NCBI GenBank assembly: GCA_038748775.1
Contig: JBCDIT010000016.1
Coordinates: 1-64,000, forward strand
Length of the DNA: 64,000 bases
Source: DAIQNV01 sp038748775
Lineage (GTDB): Bacteria; Planctomycetota; Phycisphaerae; Phycisphaerales; UBA1924
Direction of reading: 5' to 3'
The notes beneath the pieces are model-generated. The model was not told the origin of the DNA. It saw only the letters and a list, made by a program, of their open reading frames with translations, and ran no database searches. Of this stretch, positions 35,205 through 43,047 are shown piece by piece. The position numbers were made by a program, and so were the translations under genes. The stretch's first letter is position 1. Every line of letters starts with the position of its first letter.

Positions 35205-35558
35205 TCACTCGGGCGAACGGTACAGCCCGATGGTCGTGCCCTCGGGGTCGGCGATCCAAGCAAACTCGCCCTTGCCGCCCGGGATCTCGGTGCGGGGGAT
35301 CAGGATGGTGCCGCCGAGTGATTCGGCTTTCTGCGCGACCGCGTCGATGTCGTCGACGCTCACGTAGATGTTGGTGTAGTTGTGCGGTTCGTGGCCCAGC
35401 GTGGTGAGCATTCCGTTGATGCCGCCACCGGCACCGGTGGTGAGTTCGGTCGACATCTCGCCCGGCTCGGCGGTCCAGCCGAAGAGGTCGCAGTAGAACG
35501 CTCGTGTCTTCTGATTGTCGCGGCAGCCGATTTCGAAATGCACGACCGGGTAGCCCAT
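35205..35558 (-). CDS. VOC-superfamily (glyoxalase/bleomycin-resistance-like) protein
   Basis: This 117-aa protein has the two beta-alpha-beta-beta-beta modules of the vicinal oxygen chelate fold. It starts VVHFEIGCRDNQKTRAFYCDLFGW and ends FAWIADPEGTTIGLYR, with a second-half start in IYVSVDDIDAVAQKAESLGG. Metal ligands typical of VOC positions are His in HFEI and Glu in GEFAWIADPEG. The substrate cannot be named. ATG 35558 has GAGGAG about 7 nt upstream. Confidence 0.88.
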   Translation of the reverse strand: MGYPVVHFEIGCRDNQKTRAFYCDLFGWTAEPGEMSTELTTGAGGGINGMLTTLGHEPHNYTNIYVSVDDIDAVAQKAESLGGTILIPRTEIPGGKGEFAWIADPEGTTIGLYRSPE

Positions 35559-35621
35559 AGTGGTCTCCTCATAAGGGGTGAATTCTGAGTTTACAAAGGT
35601 GGCTGCCCGACGACGCACCGA

Positions 35622-36155
35622 TTACTCGGCGATTCGGGCGTACACGTCTTGATCCCAGAACCGCCCTTTCCAAAGGGCATAGTCGCGGAGCGTGCCCTCG
35701 TGCTGGAATCCGTGACGGGCGAGGACCCGCGCCGAACGCCCGTTCTCAGGCGATACGAAGGCTTCGAGTCTACGGAGGCCGAGGGTTTCGAACCCGGTCG
35801 CCACGAGGAAGGGCAGTAGGATGTCGATCGTCCCACGCCCCCAGTGAGACTTCGCGAGGTCGAAGGCGATCTCGCCTCGTGACGCCCTGTCGCGGGTGAT
35901 GCTGTTGAAGCCGCAGGTTCCGACGAACGCTCCCGACGTCTCGCGGACGACCCATCGACCGCCTCGTTCGGCTTGTTCGATGTCGGCCGCCCATCTGATG
36001 ATGGCCTCGGCGCCCGCGCGGTCGACCAGCGGATCGATATCCAAGTGCTCGGTCACGTCGGGATCTGAAAAGTGAGCGAACAGGTCGTCCGCGTCCGTCG
36101 CGTTCAACGGCGCCAGCATGAAGGTCTTGAGGTCAACCGTTTCTGGGAGTCCCAC
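35622..36155 (-). CDS. GNAT N-acetyltransferase (RimJ/RimL-like)
   Basis: This 177-aa protein uses acetyl-CoA to acetylate an amine, as its family does. Motifs seen are FMLAPLNATDADDLFAHFSD at the start, GTCGFNSITRDRASRGEIAFDLAKSHWGRGTI (motif A with R/G-x-x-G/A-type CoA loop SHWGRGT), and LRRLEAFVSPENGRSARVLARHGFQHEG (motif B, RimJ/L signature NxxS-like). Substrate unknown; homologues modify ribosomal proteins or antibiotics. Confidence 0.9.
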   Translation of the reverse strand: MGLPETVDLKTFMLAPLNATDADDLFAHFSDPDVTEHLDIDPLVDRAGAEAIIRWAADIEQAERGGRWVVRETSGAFVGTCGFNSITRDRASRGEIAFDLAKSHWGRGTIDILLPFLVATGFETLGLRRLEAFVSPENGRSARVLARHGFQHEGTLRDYALWKGRFWDQDVYARIAE

Positions 36156-36173
36156 GTCACAAGCGTATGAGAG

Positions 36174-36545
36174 TCACCCGCCCGATGCCTTCGCGCGGTA
36201 CCCGAACGAGGTGAGCCTGGACACGACTTCGTCGCGGTGGTCGCCCTGGAGGACGATCTCGGGGCCGGTCTCGGATTCAGAAAGGCCGCCGCCGGTTCCG
36301 AATCGTGTGCGGAGGTCTTTGAGCAGGGGCTTGAGGTCGGTCGAGCCCTCGCCGGGCGACGCGTGGATGTCCGCGATGATGGTGTTCCACTTGCCGCGAC
36401 GTTTCTCTCGCCGAACCCGGGGGCTTTGGGATTTCGGCGGGCATGCGTTGCCCTTCGCGTCTTTGGGGCACGCGCACGATTCGTTGTTGCAGTGCTCGCA
36501 TGTGACCGGGCGTTCGAGCGAGGTGCCGGCGAAGAGGCCTGACAT
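36174..36545 (-). CDS. SUI1/YciH-family translation initiation factor-like protein
   Basis: This 123-aa protein has an N-terminal Cys cluster (CEHCNNESCAC, residues about 16-26), which may bind zinc. A basic stretch (RVRREKRRGKWN) and an SUI1 domain follow (PGEGSTDLKPLLKDLRTRFGTGGGL, then EIVLQGDHRDEVVSRLTSFGYRAK). SUI1 proteins act in start-codon selection in eukaryotes; the bacterial YciH type represses translation under stress. Its ATG overlaps the stop of the SnoaL-like gene by one base (TGATG), indicating coupling. Confidence 0.88.
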   Translation of the reverse strand: MSGLFAGTSLERPVTCEHCNNESCACPKDAKGNACPPKSQSPRVRREKRRGKWNTIIADIHASPGEGSTDLKPLLKDLRTRFGTGGGLSESETGPEIVLQGDHRDEVVSRLTSFGYRAKASGG

Positions 36546-36931
36546 CAGAACATCCCGTTGTCGTGCATCGACTCATTGGGGATCGTCTGGAGCACGTCCC
36601 AGTGCTCGATGATCTTCCCGTTGTCGTCGAACCTGAAGATGTCGATTCCGGCGTAGTCCTGGTCTCCGGGCCACGTCTGATAGCAATGAAGGACGACGAG
36701 GTCGCCCTCGCAGACGGCCCGCTTGAACTCGACGCGCTTGCCCGGGTACTCGGTGGCCATGCGTTCGAAGTAGGCGATGAACGGCTCGATCCCGTCGCCT
36801 ACGAGCGGGTTGTGCTGGATGTATCGATCACCGACGAACTTCTCGGCGCCTTCGCGGGGTTTGCACTGGTTGAAGATCATGTCGTAGAACGCGATGGCGC
36901 GGTCTTTGAGTTCGTCGGGCGCGTGGGGCAT
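36545..36931 (-). CDS. SnoaL-like (NTF2-fold) protein
   Basis: This 128-aa protein has an N-terminal helix (ELKDRAIAFYDMIFNQCKPREGAEKFVGDRYIQHNPLV) and a curved sheet (GDLVVLHCYQTWPGDQDYAGIDIFRFDDNGKIIEHWDVLQ), the standard SnoaL/NTF2 pattern. SnoaL-fold enzymes include polyketide cyclases and isomerases, and many members of this type are only predicted. It is translationally coupled to the SUI1 gene. Confidence 0.88.
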   Translation of the reverse strand: MPHAPDELKDRAIAFYDMIFNQCKPREGAEKFVGDRYIQHNPLVGDGIEPFIAYFERMATEYPGKRVEFKRAVCEGDLVVLHCYQTWPGDQDYAGIDIFRFDDNGKIIEHWDVLQTIPNESMHDNGMF

Positions 36932-36985
36932 GGAGGGCCTCCTGTCGCGCAGACTGTATCGCGGCGATCGAACCCCGTCGCCAAC

Positions 36986-37699
36986 TCAGCGGCGCCGACG
37001 CGCCGCGAGCGTCCCGAGGCATCCCATCAGTGTGACGGTCGCAGGCGTCGGCACAACGGTGAGGGTGGCGTCGAGGAACGCGACTTCTCCGAAGGTGGCA
37101 TCCGATGTCGCGGTCATGACCGTGAAGGAGTAGTCGCCTGCCGAGAGCGTGCCCATCCCGCTGAATGGGTCGGCGGCGCCGGCGACGGTGGGGGTGGCCT
37201 CGAAGACGACGGTGTCGGAGCTATCGGTGAGCCTGACAAACCAGTCGCCGCCGGTGAGATCGCCTTCGCCGGTGACGGCGAAGTCGGAGTTGCCGAGGAC
37301 GGTGAACGTCGTCGACGCGGCGGCAAAGGAGTTGCCTCCGGTGGTGAAGGCGAAGAAAGCGTCGGAGACGAGCGAGGTATCGAAGGTGAACTCACCGCCG
37401 CTGAGCGTGGCGTCGGCTTCGACCCCGGCGCTCGCGGTGTCGGCGTACGCGTTGGACAGGTTGCCACCGAACGCGAAGCGGTTGTAAGGCAAGATCTCGA
37501 AGCCACCGGAGTCTGCGAACGACCGGTTGCCCAGGTCGACTAGGTCGTACCCGTCGTAATCGAAGGCGTTGAGGCTGGTGTAGCCCTCGACCTCGAACGC
37601 GGCGGTCGTGACCTGGCCAAGCGCGACGGGGCTGAGGCCGGCGGTGGCAAGGGCGCCACCGAAAAGGAGAAGGTCTTTGGGCGCGAGGGGGGTCGGCAT
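36986..37699 (-). CDS. PEP-CTERM exported protein
   Basis: This 237-aa protein has a signal peptide (LLLFGGALATAGLSPVALGQ). The beta-rich body is dominated by Thr, Ser, Ala and Phe, with strands such as GEFTFDTSLVSDAFFAFTTGG and GNSDFAVTGEGDLTGGDWFV. It ends in a sorting tail V-P-T-P-A-T-V-T-L-M-G-C-L-G-T-L-A-A-RRRR. A beta-sandwich domain is likely. Function unknown; surface attachment through an exosortase-like pathway is inferred from the tail. Confidence 0.85.
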   Translation of the reverse strand: MPTPLAPKDLLLFGGALATAGLSPVALGQVTTAAFEVEGYTSLNAFDYDGYDLVDLGNRSFADSGGFEILPYNRFAFGGNLSNAYADTASAGVEADATLSGGEFTFDTSLVSDAFFAFTTGGNSFAAASTTFTVLGNSDFAVTGEGDLTGGDWFVRLTDSSDTVVFEATPTVAGAADPFSGMGTLSAGDYSFTVMTATSDATFGEVAFLDATLTVVPTPATVTLMGCLGTLAARRRR

Positions 37700-37863
37700 G
37701 GCTCGGGTCTCCGGGTTGCTTCTCTTCGGCGTATTGACAGACGGGCGCGGTTCGCCCTTGGGGTGAGCGATGCCTGGACGGTCGCTTCACGGCGATTCGG
37801 GCAGCGAACCGGTCAGCCTCAGGAAGGGGCGCGGACGTACGGGCCGATCCAGGATGGGCTTGC

Positions 37864-37877
37864 GTTAAGCATTTAAC
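37864..37877. promoter_or_regulatory. Short palindrome upstream of orphan binding-protein gene
   Basis: GTTAAGCATTTAAC: arms GTTAA and TTAAC around GCAT, 70 bp before the sugar-binding-protein start in a divergent 247-bp gap. It resembles an operator half-site pair but no regulator gene is adjacent, so function is unproven. Confidence 0.3.
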
Positions 37878-37946
37878 TTCGATATCCTGTACACTACAGA
37901 CTCGGCGATTCTGCTCGAGCATTCACACCAGGTCGGAGGGGTTGCC

Positions 37947-38999
37947 ATGAGCACCAAGGGTCCCAGCTTCGCGCAACGCGCTGTTCTTTGGCTCGTCGTT
38001 ATTGCGGTTGCCGCGGTGACCGGTGCGGTCGTTTGGCAGACGGGCGCGTACGCACCGCCCCCGAAGATCGCGCTCGTGGCTTCAACGGAGAGCGACTACT
38101 GGAACGACGTCATTCTCGGGGCGCAGCACGCGGCTGCGCAGTACGACGCGGTGCTCACCGTCCACCAAGCGTCCGAGGGCGAGGGCGAGCAGACGCGCAT
38201 GCTCCGCGACCTGGCGGCCCAGAACGTCGATGGCATCGCGGTCAGCCCCCTCGATGCGAAGCGCCAGGTCACCCCGCTGAGCGAGATCGCGGCGAACATC
38301 CCGCTGGTCACGTTCGACTCGGACAGCCCGCTCTCGGGCCGGCTCTGCTTCGTCGGCACCGACAACTACACCGCCGGCCGCCAGACCGCCCAACTCGTCC
38401 GCGAAGCGCTCCCCGAGGGCGGCACCGTCGTCATCGCGACGGGTAGCCTTGAAAAGGACAACGGACGCCTCCGTCGTCAGGGGTTGATCGATGCTCTGCT
38501 CGAGCGGTCGTTCGGCCCGGGCCGCCCGCCCGAGCCCTTGGGCGAGCCGCTCGTGGGCCCCGATTACACCGTTGTCACGACGCTTGTTGATGAAAACGAC
38601 CGCGCGCAGGCCAAGGCGAACATCGATTCAATGCTCGCGTCGGGCGAAACGCCCGACTGCATCGTCGGCCTCTATGCGTACAACGGGCCGGCCGCAGTCG
38701 ACGCGTTGACCGAGGCCGGCAAACTCGACGACACCGTCGTGATCGGCTTCGACTACATCGAGGGCACACTCGAAGCGATCAAGGCGGGTCATATCTACGC
38801 GAGCATGGCCCAGGACCCGTACCACTATGGGTTCCACTCCGTCCGCATCCTGGCCGACGAAGCGCGTGGCAAGGCCCGCGCGATGCTGCCCTTGAACACG
38901 ATCATCGATATCCGGTGCTTCCCGATCCGGGCCAACAGCCTGGGTGAGTTCGAGGCGAAGCTTCAGACGAAGCGGTCGGGTGAGTGGATCCGGGACTGA
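37947..38999 (+). CDS. Membrane-anchored periplasmic sugar-binding protein (RbsB-like), orphan
   Basis: This 350-aa protein has an N-terminal helix (AVLWLVVIAVAAVTGAVVW) that may stay as an anchor. A type I periplasmic-binding fold follows: IALVASTESDYWNDVILGAQHAAAQ, VDGIAVSPLDAKRQVTPL, PLVTFDSDSPLSG, CFVGTDNYTAGRQTAQLVREALPEGG, and near the end VVIGFDYIEGTLEAIKAGHIYASMAQDPYHYGF. This matches ribose/xylose-type solute-binding proteins. No permease or ATPase gene is nearby, so it either works with distant transporter genes or acts as a sensor. Start ATG 37947 has GGAGGGG at 37936. Confidence 0.9.
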   Translation: MSTKGPSFAQRAVLWLVVIAVAAVTGAVVWQTGAYAPPPKIALVASTESDYWNDVILGAQHAAAQYDAVLTVHQASEGEGEQTRMLRDLAAQNVDGIAVSPLDAKRQVTPLSEIAANIPLVTFDSDSPLSGRLCFVGTDNYTAGRQTAQLVREALPEGGTVVIATGSLEKDNGRLRRQGLIDALLERSFGPGRPPEPLGEPLVGPDYTVVTTLVDENDRAQAKANIDSMLASGETPDCIVGLYAYNGPAAVDALTEAGKLDDTVVIGFDYIEGTLEAIKAGHIYASMAQDPYHYGFHSVRILADEARGKARAMLPLNTIIDIRCFPIRANSLGEFEAKLQTKRSGEWIRD

Positions 39000-39084
39000 C
39001 GCGGCTCACCGTTACCGCCGATTTCTCGACGATGAAAGGTCTCGGACGAGGCTCGCTGTCTGTCCGCCGCGCGATGGCGCCCGC

Positions 39085-40248
39085 TTACTGAAGTGTTCGC
39101 ATCCAGTGGTCCAATGCCGCGCCTTGGGTGTCGGCGGTCGGACGGAAGAAGGCGGAATGGACGCCGTATTTCAGTCTGAGCTGTTCAAACAGGTTGAGGT
39201 TGCAAAGGCTTGGGTCCCAGGTGGCAGATCCGTATGAGGTATCCGGTGACATCGACGCCGCGCCGCCACCGGCTTCGAACCGCGACGACATCGGGTCCGG
39301 CTCAGATTCGTAGTTCGTCCATCGGCGTACGGCGCCGGGGATGACTTCGCGGTCTCGGTAGAACCCGGGAAACAACGACGCAATGAGATCATACGGGTGA
39401 CCAAAAGTCGCAAGCTCGTACGTGACATCATCGCGGAAGTGCTCGGATCGGCTGATGTACTCCGTTGCGGCGATCGCGCCCATGCTAAAGCCGAGGAGAT
39501 GGATCGGACTGCTCAGGTCGGTCGTAGGGCTCGAGTCGACGATGATGTCGATCGCCGTTCGCACGCACTTCGCGATACGCCGAGATGAACGACTGAACGG
39601 CGAGCGGAGCAGCGAGACAAGCGACACGAATTCCGACGATGCCTTTCCCGTCGCTCGGAACAACTGAGGCCACGCAAATCGCAGGATGATCCCGATCGCG
39701 CCGACGCCCGCGAATGCCGTCACCACCGGATTCTCCGCGACGTCCAGCCCTTCGAGCAGCGGAACTTGATCGAGCAACGCCACCACGCCAAAGGCGGCCG
39801 CGAGCGCGAGCAGCATCGCCAAGACGCCGCTCGCGAAGAGTATGAAGATGTACGCGATCGTCAGCGGCTTCGAGGGTCCTCGGACCAGCAAACGGGCGAT
39901 ACGCCAGGTTTCCGTGAGTGGGGCGATGTTCCTGAAAAGCCCGGCGACGCCCTCGACCTTTGTGTTGCCCTCGAGGCACGCGAGCACGCTGAGTGAGTGA
40001 ACCGTCGCGAACGCTTGATTCTTGCGCCGGATCGATGCCCGTTGCACGACAGTTCCGTCAGGCAGCACGAGCGAAGATCGGTCCGAGACTTCGAACGTAC
40101 CTCCCAAGACCCGCTTGCCGGCGCTCGCGATGCGATGGGCAACAGTGCTTGCTGATTGGTCGAGAATCTTCTCCGACACCATGCCCTGGATGAACAAGAT
40201 GCGCATGGGTGTCGACAAGGCGGGCGTTCTGTCCGACGGCTGGTTCAT
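39085..40248 (-). CDS. Membrane protein with alpha/beta-hydrolase domain
   Basis: This protein of about 387 aa begins MRILFIQGMVSEK-like (alpha/beta-hydrolase opening strand). Two membrane helices follow (TIAYIFILFASGVLAMLLAL and FAGVGAIGIILRFAWPQ), and then a nucleophile elbow HLLGFSMGAIAATEYISRS (G-x-S-x-G) with a late His in YGVHSAFF. The inserted helices between the first strand and the nucleophile are unusual. It may be a lipase/esterase of the inner membrane. The start is uncertain: ATG 40248, ATG 40206 and GTG 40287 are all in frame without a good ribosome binding site. Confidence 0.65.
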   Translation of the reverse strand: MNQPSDRTPALSTPMRILFIQGMVSEKILDQSASTVAHRIASAGKRVLGGTFEVSDRSSLVLPDGTVVQRASIRRKNQAFATVHSLSVLACLEGNTKVEGVAGLFRNIAPLTETWRIARLLVRGPSKPLTIAYIFILFASGVLAMLLALAAAFGVVALLDQVPLLEGLDVAENPVVTAFAGVGAIGIILRFAWPQLFRATGKASSEFVSLVSLLRSPFSRSSRRIAKCVRTAIDIIVDSSPTTDLSSPIHLLGFSMGAIAATEYISRSEHFRDDVTYELATFGHPYDLIASLFPGFYRDREVIPGAVRRWTNYESEPDPMSSRFEAGGGAASMSPDTSYGSATWDPSLCNLNLFEQLRLKYGVHSAFFRPTADTQGAALDHWMRTLQ

Positions 40249-40366
40249 CTTGGGCGAAGCGTAACCCGGGACCGGACGTTGAGTCACCGAACCTCGAATT
40301 CAAAGGCAATCGACGAGACGATTCGTTGTGCGTGCATCGACCTCGCTGACGTCCAGGACGCGAAGG

Positions 40367-40480
40367 GGCTTGGCGGGGTCCGAAGGGCAAGCCTTGCGGA
40401 CCGTTGCGGGACGCCTGCCCAAACCGAATCTGGAGTGATCGTCGCCTTGGCCGGCAGGTTCTGCAAGCCAGATCCAGGCA
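40367..40480 (+). repeat. Degenerate copy of the RAYT-associated repeat
   Basis: GGCTTGG...GGTCCGAAGGGCAAGCC, then GCGGACCGTTGCGGGACGCCTGCCC, then TCTGCAAGCCAGA. These follow the same order as the intact units at 42.3-42.9 kb with many substitutions. The stem CACGGTCTG/CAGACCGTG is damaged here, so this looks like an old relic. It occupies the otherwise geneless 40249-40715 gap. Confidence 0.7.
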
Positions 40481-40715
40481 TCTTCGGTCGGCGATTTGAA
40501 ATCGCGGTCTTGCCGTGGTCTCGGCCGACGCGCACCTCAGGAGTTCTTCGTTGTATCACCTCAGATGTCCGGTTTGTCGCTCAACTCGGGTCCGCCCTAC
40601 TTTCTGCGGTTGCACCCGAGTTTGTGCTGGTATCCCACCCATGACTCGATACCGTGGAACCTTGGGTGGCTCTGAGTTCACGCCGCCCGATTCGAAGTCG
40701 CTGGGGAGCGAATAG

Positions 40716-41423
40716 ATGAAGAAGCTTTCTCTTGGTGTCGTCGCGATGGCGGCGTCCGTGCTGTCGGCGGCGCCGACGACGTTCTTTGGTTTGGATGCCG
40801 GGGTCAATCCAACAGATCCGCGGCCGCGCTCCGATGCCGCGCGTGATCGTTTCCTGAACGCGGCCGGGTCCGTTTCCACGCTGACCTACGACGGTCTGAG
40901 CACGACGGCGAATGACACGTCTGCGAAGAACGTCGGGCTCGGAGTGCTGATGTCGGTCTCCGGCGATATGCGGAGCGGCATCCGCTCGACGCCCGGGTCG
41001 GCCTCGAACGGTTTCCGGACTTCGGGTGCGAACCGTTTCTTCCTGAGCGATACTAATGGAGCGATGGGCGGGGCGCCGGTGCTCACGATCGATTTCGCGG
41101 CGCCGGTCGATTCGTTCGGCAGCTACTTCACCGGGCTCAGCACCGCCGGCGGCAACACCCTGACGCTGACGTACTCCGATGGCGGGGTCGAACAACTTTC
41201 GTTGTCTGGCGCGCTGACCGGCGGGTCGCTCTACTTCGGGTTTGTCGACGCTGGCCGGAGCATCTCGCAGCTGCGCATCTCGTCGGCCAACGCGGGCGAC
41301 AGTTTCTCTCTCGACGACACGTCATTCCGCCTCACGTCGGCCCCCATCCCGCTGCCGACCGCATCGGCGATGGGGCTCGTGGGTCTCTCGCTCGTCGGGT
41401 TCGGTCGCCGTCGTTCAACTTGA
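40716..41423 (+). CDS. PEP-CTERM exported protein
   Basis: This 235-aa protein has a signal peptide (KKLSLGVVAMAASVLSAAP). The beta-sandwich-like body is rich in Ser/Thr/Gly, with the segment PVLTIDFAAPVDSFGSYFTGLSTAGG, characteristic of PEP-CTERM family bodies. The C-terminal tail is P-L-P-T-A-S-A-M-G-L-V-G-L-S-L-V-G-F-G-RRR. The start ATG at 40716 has GGGGAG 10 nt upstream. Function unknown. The REP-like array begins about 100 bp downstream. Confidence 0.85.
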   Translation: MKKLSLGVVAMAASVLSAAPTTFFGLDAGVNPTDPRPRSDAARDRFLNAAGSVSTLTYDGLSTTANDTSAKNVGLGVLMSVSGDMRSGIRSTPGSASNGFRTSGANRFFLSDTNGAMGGAPVLTIDFAAPVDSFGSYFTGLSTAGGNTLTLTYSDGGVEQLSLSGALTGGSLYFGFVDAGRSISQLRISSANAGDSFSLDDTSFRLTSAPIPLPTASAMGLVGLSLVGFGRRRST

Positions 41424-41521
41424 TCGCGTGCGGCCGCGAGGTCCAAGGTGTGCATCCGAGACTCGTGCGCTGACGGCGCCAACCGACACCGGTCGACGAC
41501 ACGGCCGTGAGGGGTGAGACG

Positions 41522-41652
41522 CGGGTGCCACGGGTCGACCCGAAGGACAACCCGTGAGGTCCCTCGTGGCACGTGTGTCCGACCGGTGTTTCTGGGGTGG
41601 TCGCCGTCTCGGACGGCACGGTTTGCCCTTCGGGTCAAACCGTGGCACCCTC
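41522..41652 (+). repeat. Palindromic repeat unit at the 3' side of the RAYT gene
   Basis: A variant unit begins GGTGCCACGGGTCGACCCGAAGG and includes GTGTCCGACCGGTGTTTCTG. It ends with the hairpin CACGGTTTG (41617-41625)/CAAACCGTG (41636-41644). The RAYT stop codon (41651-41653) lies at the edge of the unit. The unit shares the order and most bases of the units at 42.3-42.9 kb but has its own palindrome sequence. Confidence 0.75.
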
Positions 41653-42247
41653 AGTCGGAGACCTCGCGTGACGGTGGTGGGGGAGACGACCGGTGGTCGA
41701 TGTCGGGCCACAACGTGTCCATGCGCTTCCACGCCCTCGCGGACGACCACGGCCAGTCGGTCGAAACTTCGACCAATCCTCGGCGCACTGGGTTGTCGTG
41801 GATGTACCCGATCTTCTCGACCAGCTCGTCCTCGCTGAAGATGTTCCGGTCGTACCCACCGCCCGCCTGCCAGAACCGGTCCCCGGTCGCAAGGCCCCGC
41901 TCGCGACCAAGCCTTCGGACGCTCGTCGCGACGGGCCGCTTGATCGCGCTCAAGATCCGCGCCACGTCCGCCCCCTCGGGCAGATCGGGCATCACGAGCA
42001 GGTGCACGTGCTCGGGCATCACCACCCACGCGAAGAGTCGGAACCCGAGCCGTGTGCGGGTCCACGCGAGTTGATCGGCGAACACGGTGCGTCCGTGCTC
42101 GTCGAGCGTCGGTTCACGCCGGTACGTCGAGAACGTCAGAAACCGAGCATGCCCCGGGATCTCGTACCGACGGAGTGTCTTGCGGATCGACACGCAAAGA
42201 GCGAACCACGATCCAAGCCCAATGTCAACGACGCGGCCAAGTTCCAC
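41651..42247 (-). CDS. REP-associated tyrosine transposase (RAYT, IS200/IS605-like Y1 family)
   Basis: This 198-aa protein has the Y1-transposase HUH motif in WVVMPEHVHLLV (His80, His82), the likely catalytic Tyr148 in IGYIHDNPVRRGL and the conserved WPWSSARAW near residue 165. RAYT proteins are single-copy, vertically kept relatives of IS200 transposases that bind and process REP palindromes. Here the gene is flanked on both sides by palindromic repeats. The first 18 residues look like an extension: GTG at 42193, starting SIRKTLRRYEIPGHARFLTF, fits RAYT N-termini better. An ATG gives the longer form. No inverted terminal ends of a classical insertion sequence are seen. Confidence 0.9.
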   Translation of the reverse strand: MELGRVVDIGLGSWFALCVSIRKTLRRYEIPGHARFLTFSTYRREPTLDEHGRTVFADQLAWTRTRLGFRLFAWVVMPEHVHLLVMPDLPEGADVARILSAIKRPVATSVRRLGRERGLATGDRFWQAGGGYDRNIFSEDELVEKIGYIHDNPVRRGLVEVSTDWPWSSARAWKRMDTLWPDIDHRSSPPPPSREVSD

Positions 42248-42267
42248 ATGTCTGTGTCCCCACCCGG

Positions 42268-42911
42268 CCGAAGCGAGGATCCCCGCCCAAGGGTGCCACG
42301 GCTTGACCCGAAGGGCAAGCCGTGCGGTCCGTCGCGGGACGCGTGTCCGAACGGTGTTTCTGGGATAGTCGCCGCCTCGGACGGCACGGTCTGCAAGTCA
42401 GACCGTGGCACCCTTGGTTCGGTGTCTGCGGCGACGATCAAGCAGTGGCACCCGGCTGCCGCCTCGAACGGCACGGTCTGCAAGTCAGACCGTGGCACCC
42501 TTGGCTTGACGACGGCGGTGACGGCCAAGCAGTGGCACCTGGCGGGATGCGTGTCCGACCGGTGTTTCTGGGGTGGTTGCCGCTTCGGACGGCACGGTCT
42601 GTAAGTCAGACCGTGGCACCCTTGGTTTCGGGGTCTGTGGTGACGGTCAACCAGTGGCACCCGGCACCCTTGGTTCGGCGTCTGTGGTGACGGCCAAGCA
42701 GTGGCACCCGGCCATCACCCAACCGAAGCGAGGGCCTCCATCAAAGGGTGCCACTGCTTGACCCGAAGGGCAAGCCGTGCGGTCCGTTGCGGGACGCGTG
42801 CCCGAGCGGTGTTTCTGGGGTGGTCGCCGCCCTGGACGGCACGGTCTGCAAGTCAGACCGTGGCACCCTTGGTTCGGCGTCTGTGGTGACGGCCAAGCAG
42901 TGGCACCCGGC
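42268..42911 (+). repeat. Array of REP-like palindromic repeat units
   Basis: Two full units (about 42268-42455 and 42721-42911) flank three truncated ones (42455-42542, 42543-42664, 42665-42711). A full unit begins CCGAAGCGAGG, then AAGGGTGCCAC, then a GGCTTG/CAAGCC hairpin. It then reads GGTCCGT and GTGTTTCTGG, followed by the conserved palindrome CACGGTCTG-CAAGT-CAGACCGTG (stems at 42385, 42472, 42593, 42840; one loop is TAAGT) and GGCACCCTTGG. It ends at AAGCAGTGGCACCCGG. That end is the reverse complement of the start of the 42743 unit (GGGTGCCACTGCTT), so a full unit is itself flanked by inverted ends. Confidence 0.85.
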
Positions 42912-43047
42912 ACCACCGGTAGCGCGTCGCGTGTGAACGCCAGTTTGTTCGGGATTCGAGGGGAATCGTCTTGGCGGTCATGGATTCGGGGCCGCGATGC
43001 CGATATGCTGAATGCTATCGAGCAAAAAACTGGGCAGGAGATCGCCA

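Noticed and set aside
35780..35800. A GGTTTCGAACCC-like stretch reminiscent of a tRNA T-arm.
   Set aside because: It lies inside the GNAT coding sequence and no acceptor or anticodon arms can be built around it.
37865..37895. A possible sigma-70 promoter (TTAAGC and TACACT) before the orphan binding-protein gene.
   Set aside because: The spacing is 19 bp for TTAAGC and 12 bp for TTTAAC; neither fits the usual 16-18 bp well enough to claim.
41693..42660. Several long frames across the RAYT gene and repeat array, on both strands.
   Set aside because: They arise from the near-identical repeat units, which carry no stops in some frames; codon patterns repeat with the units and no domain appears.
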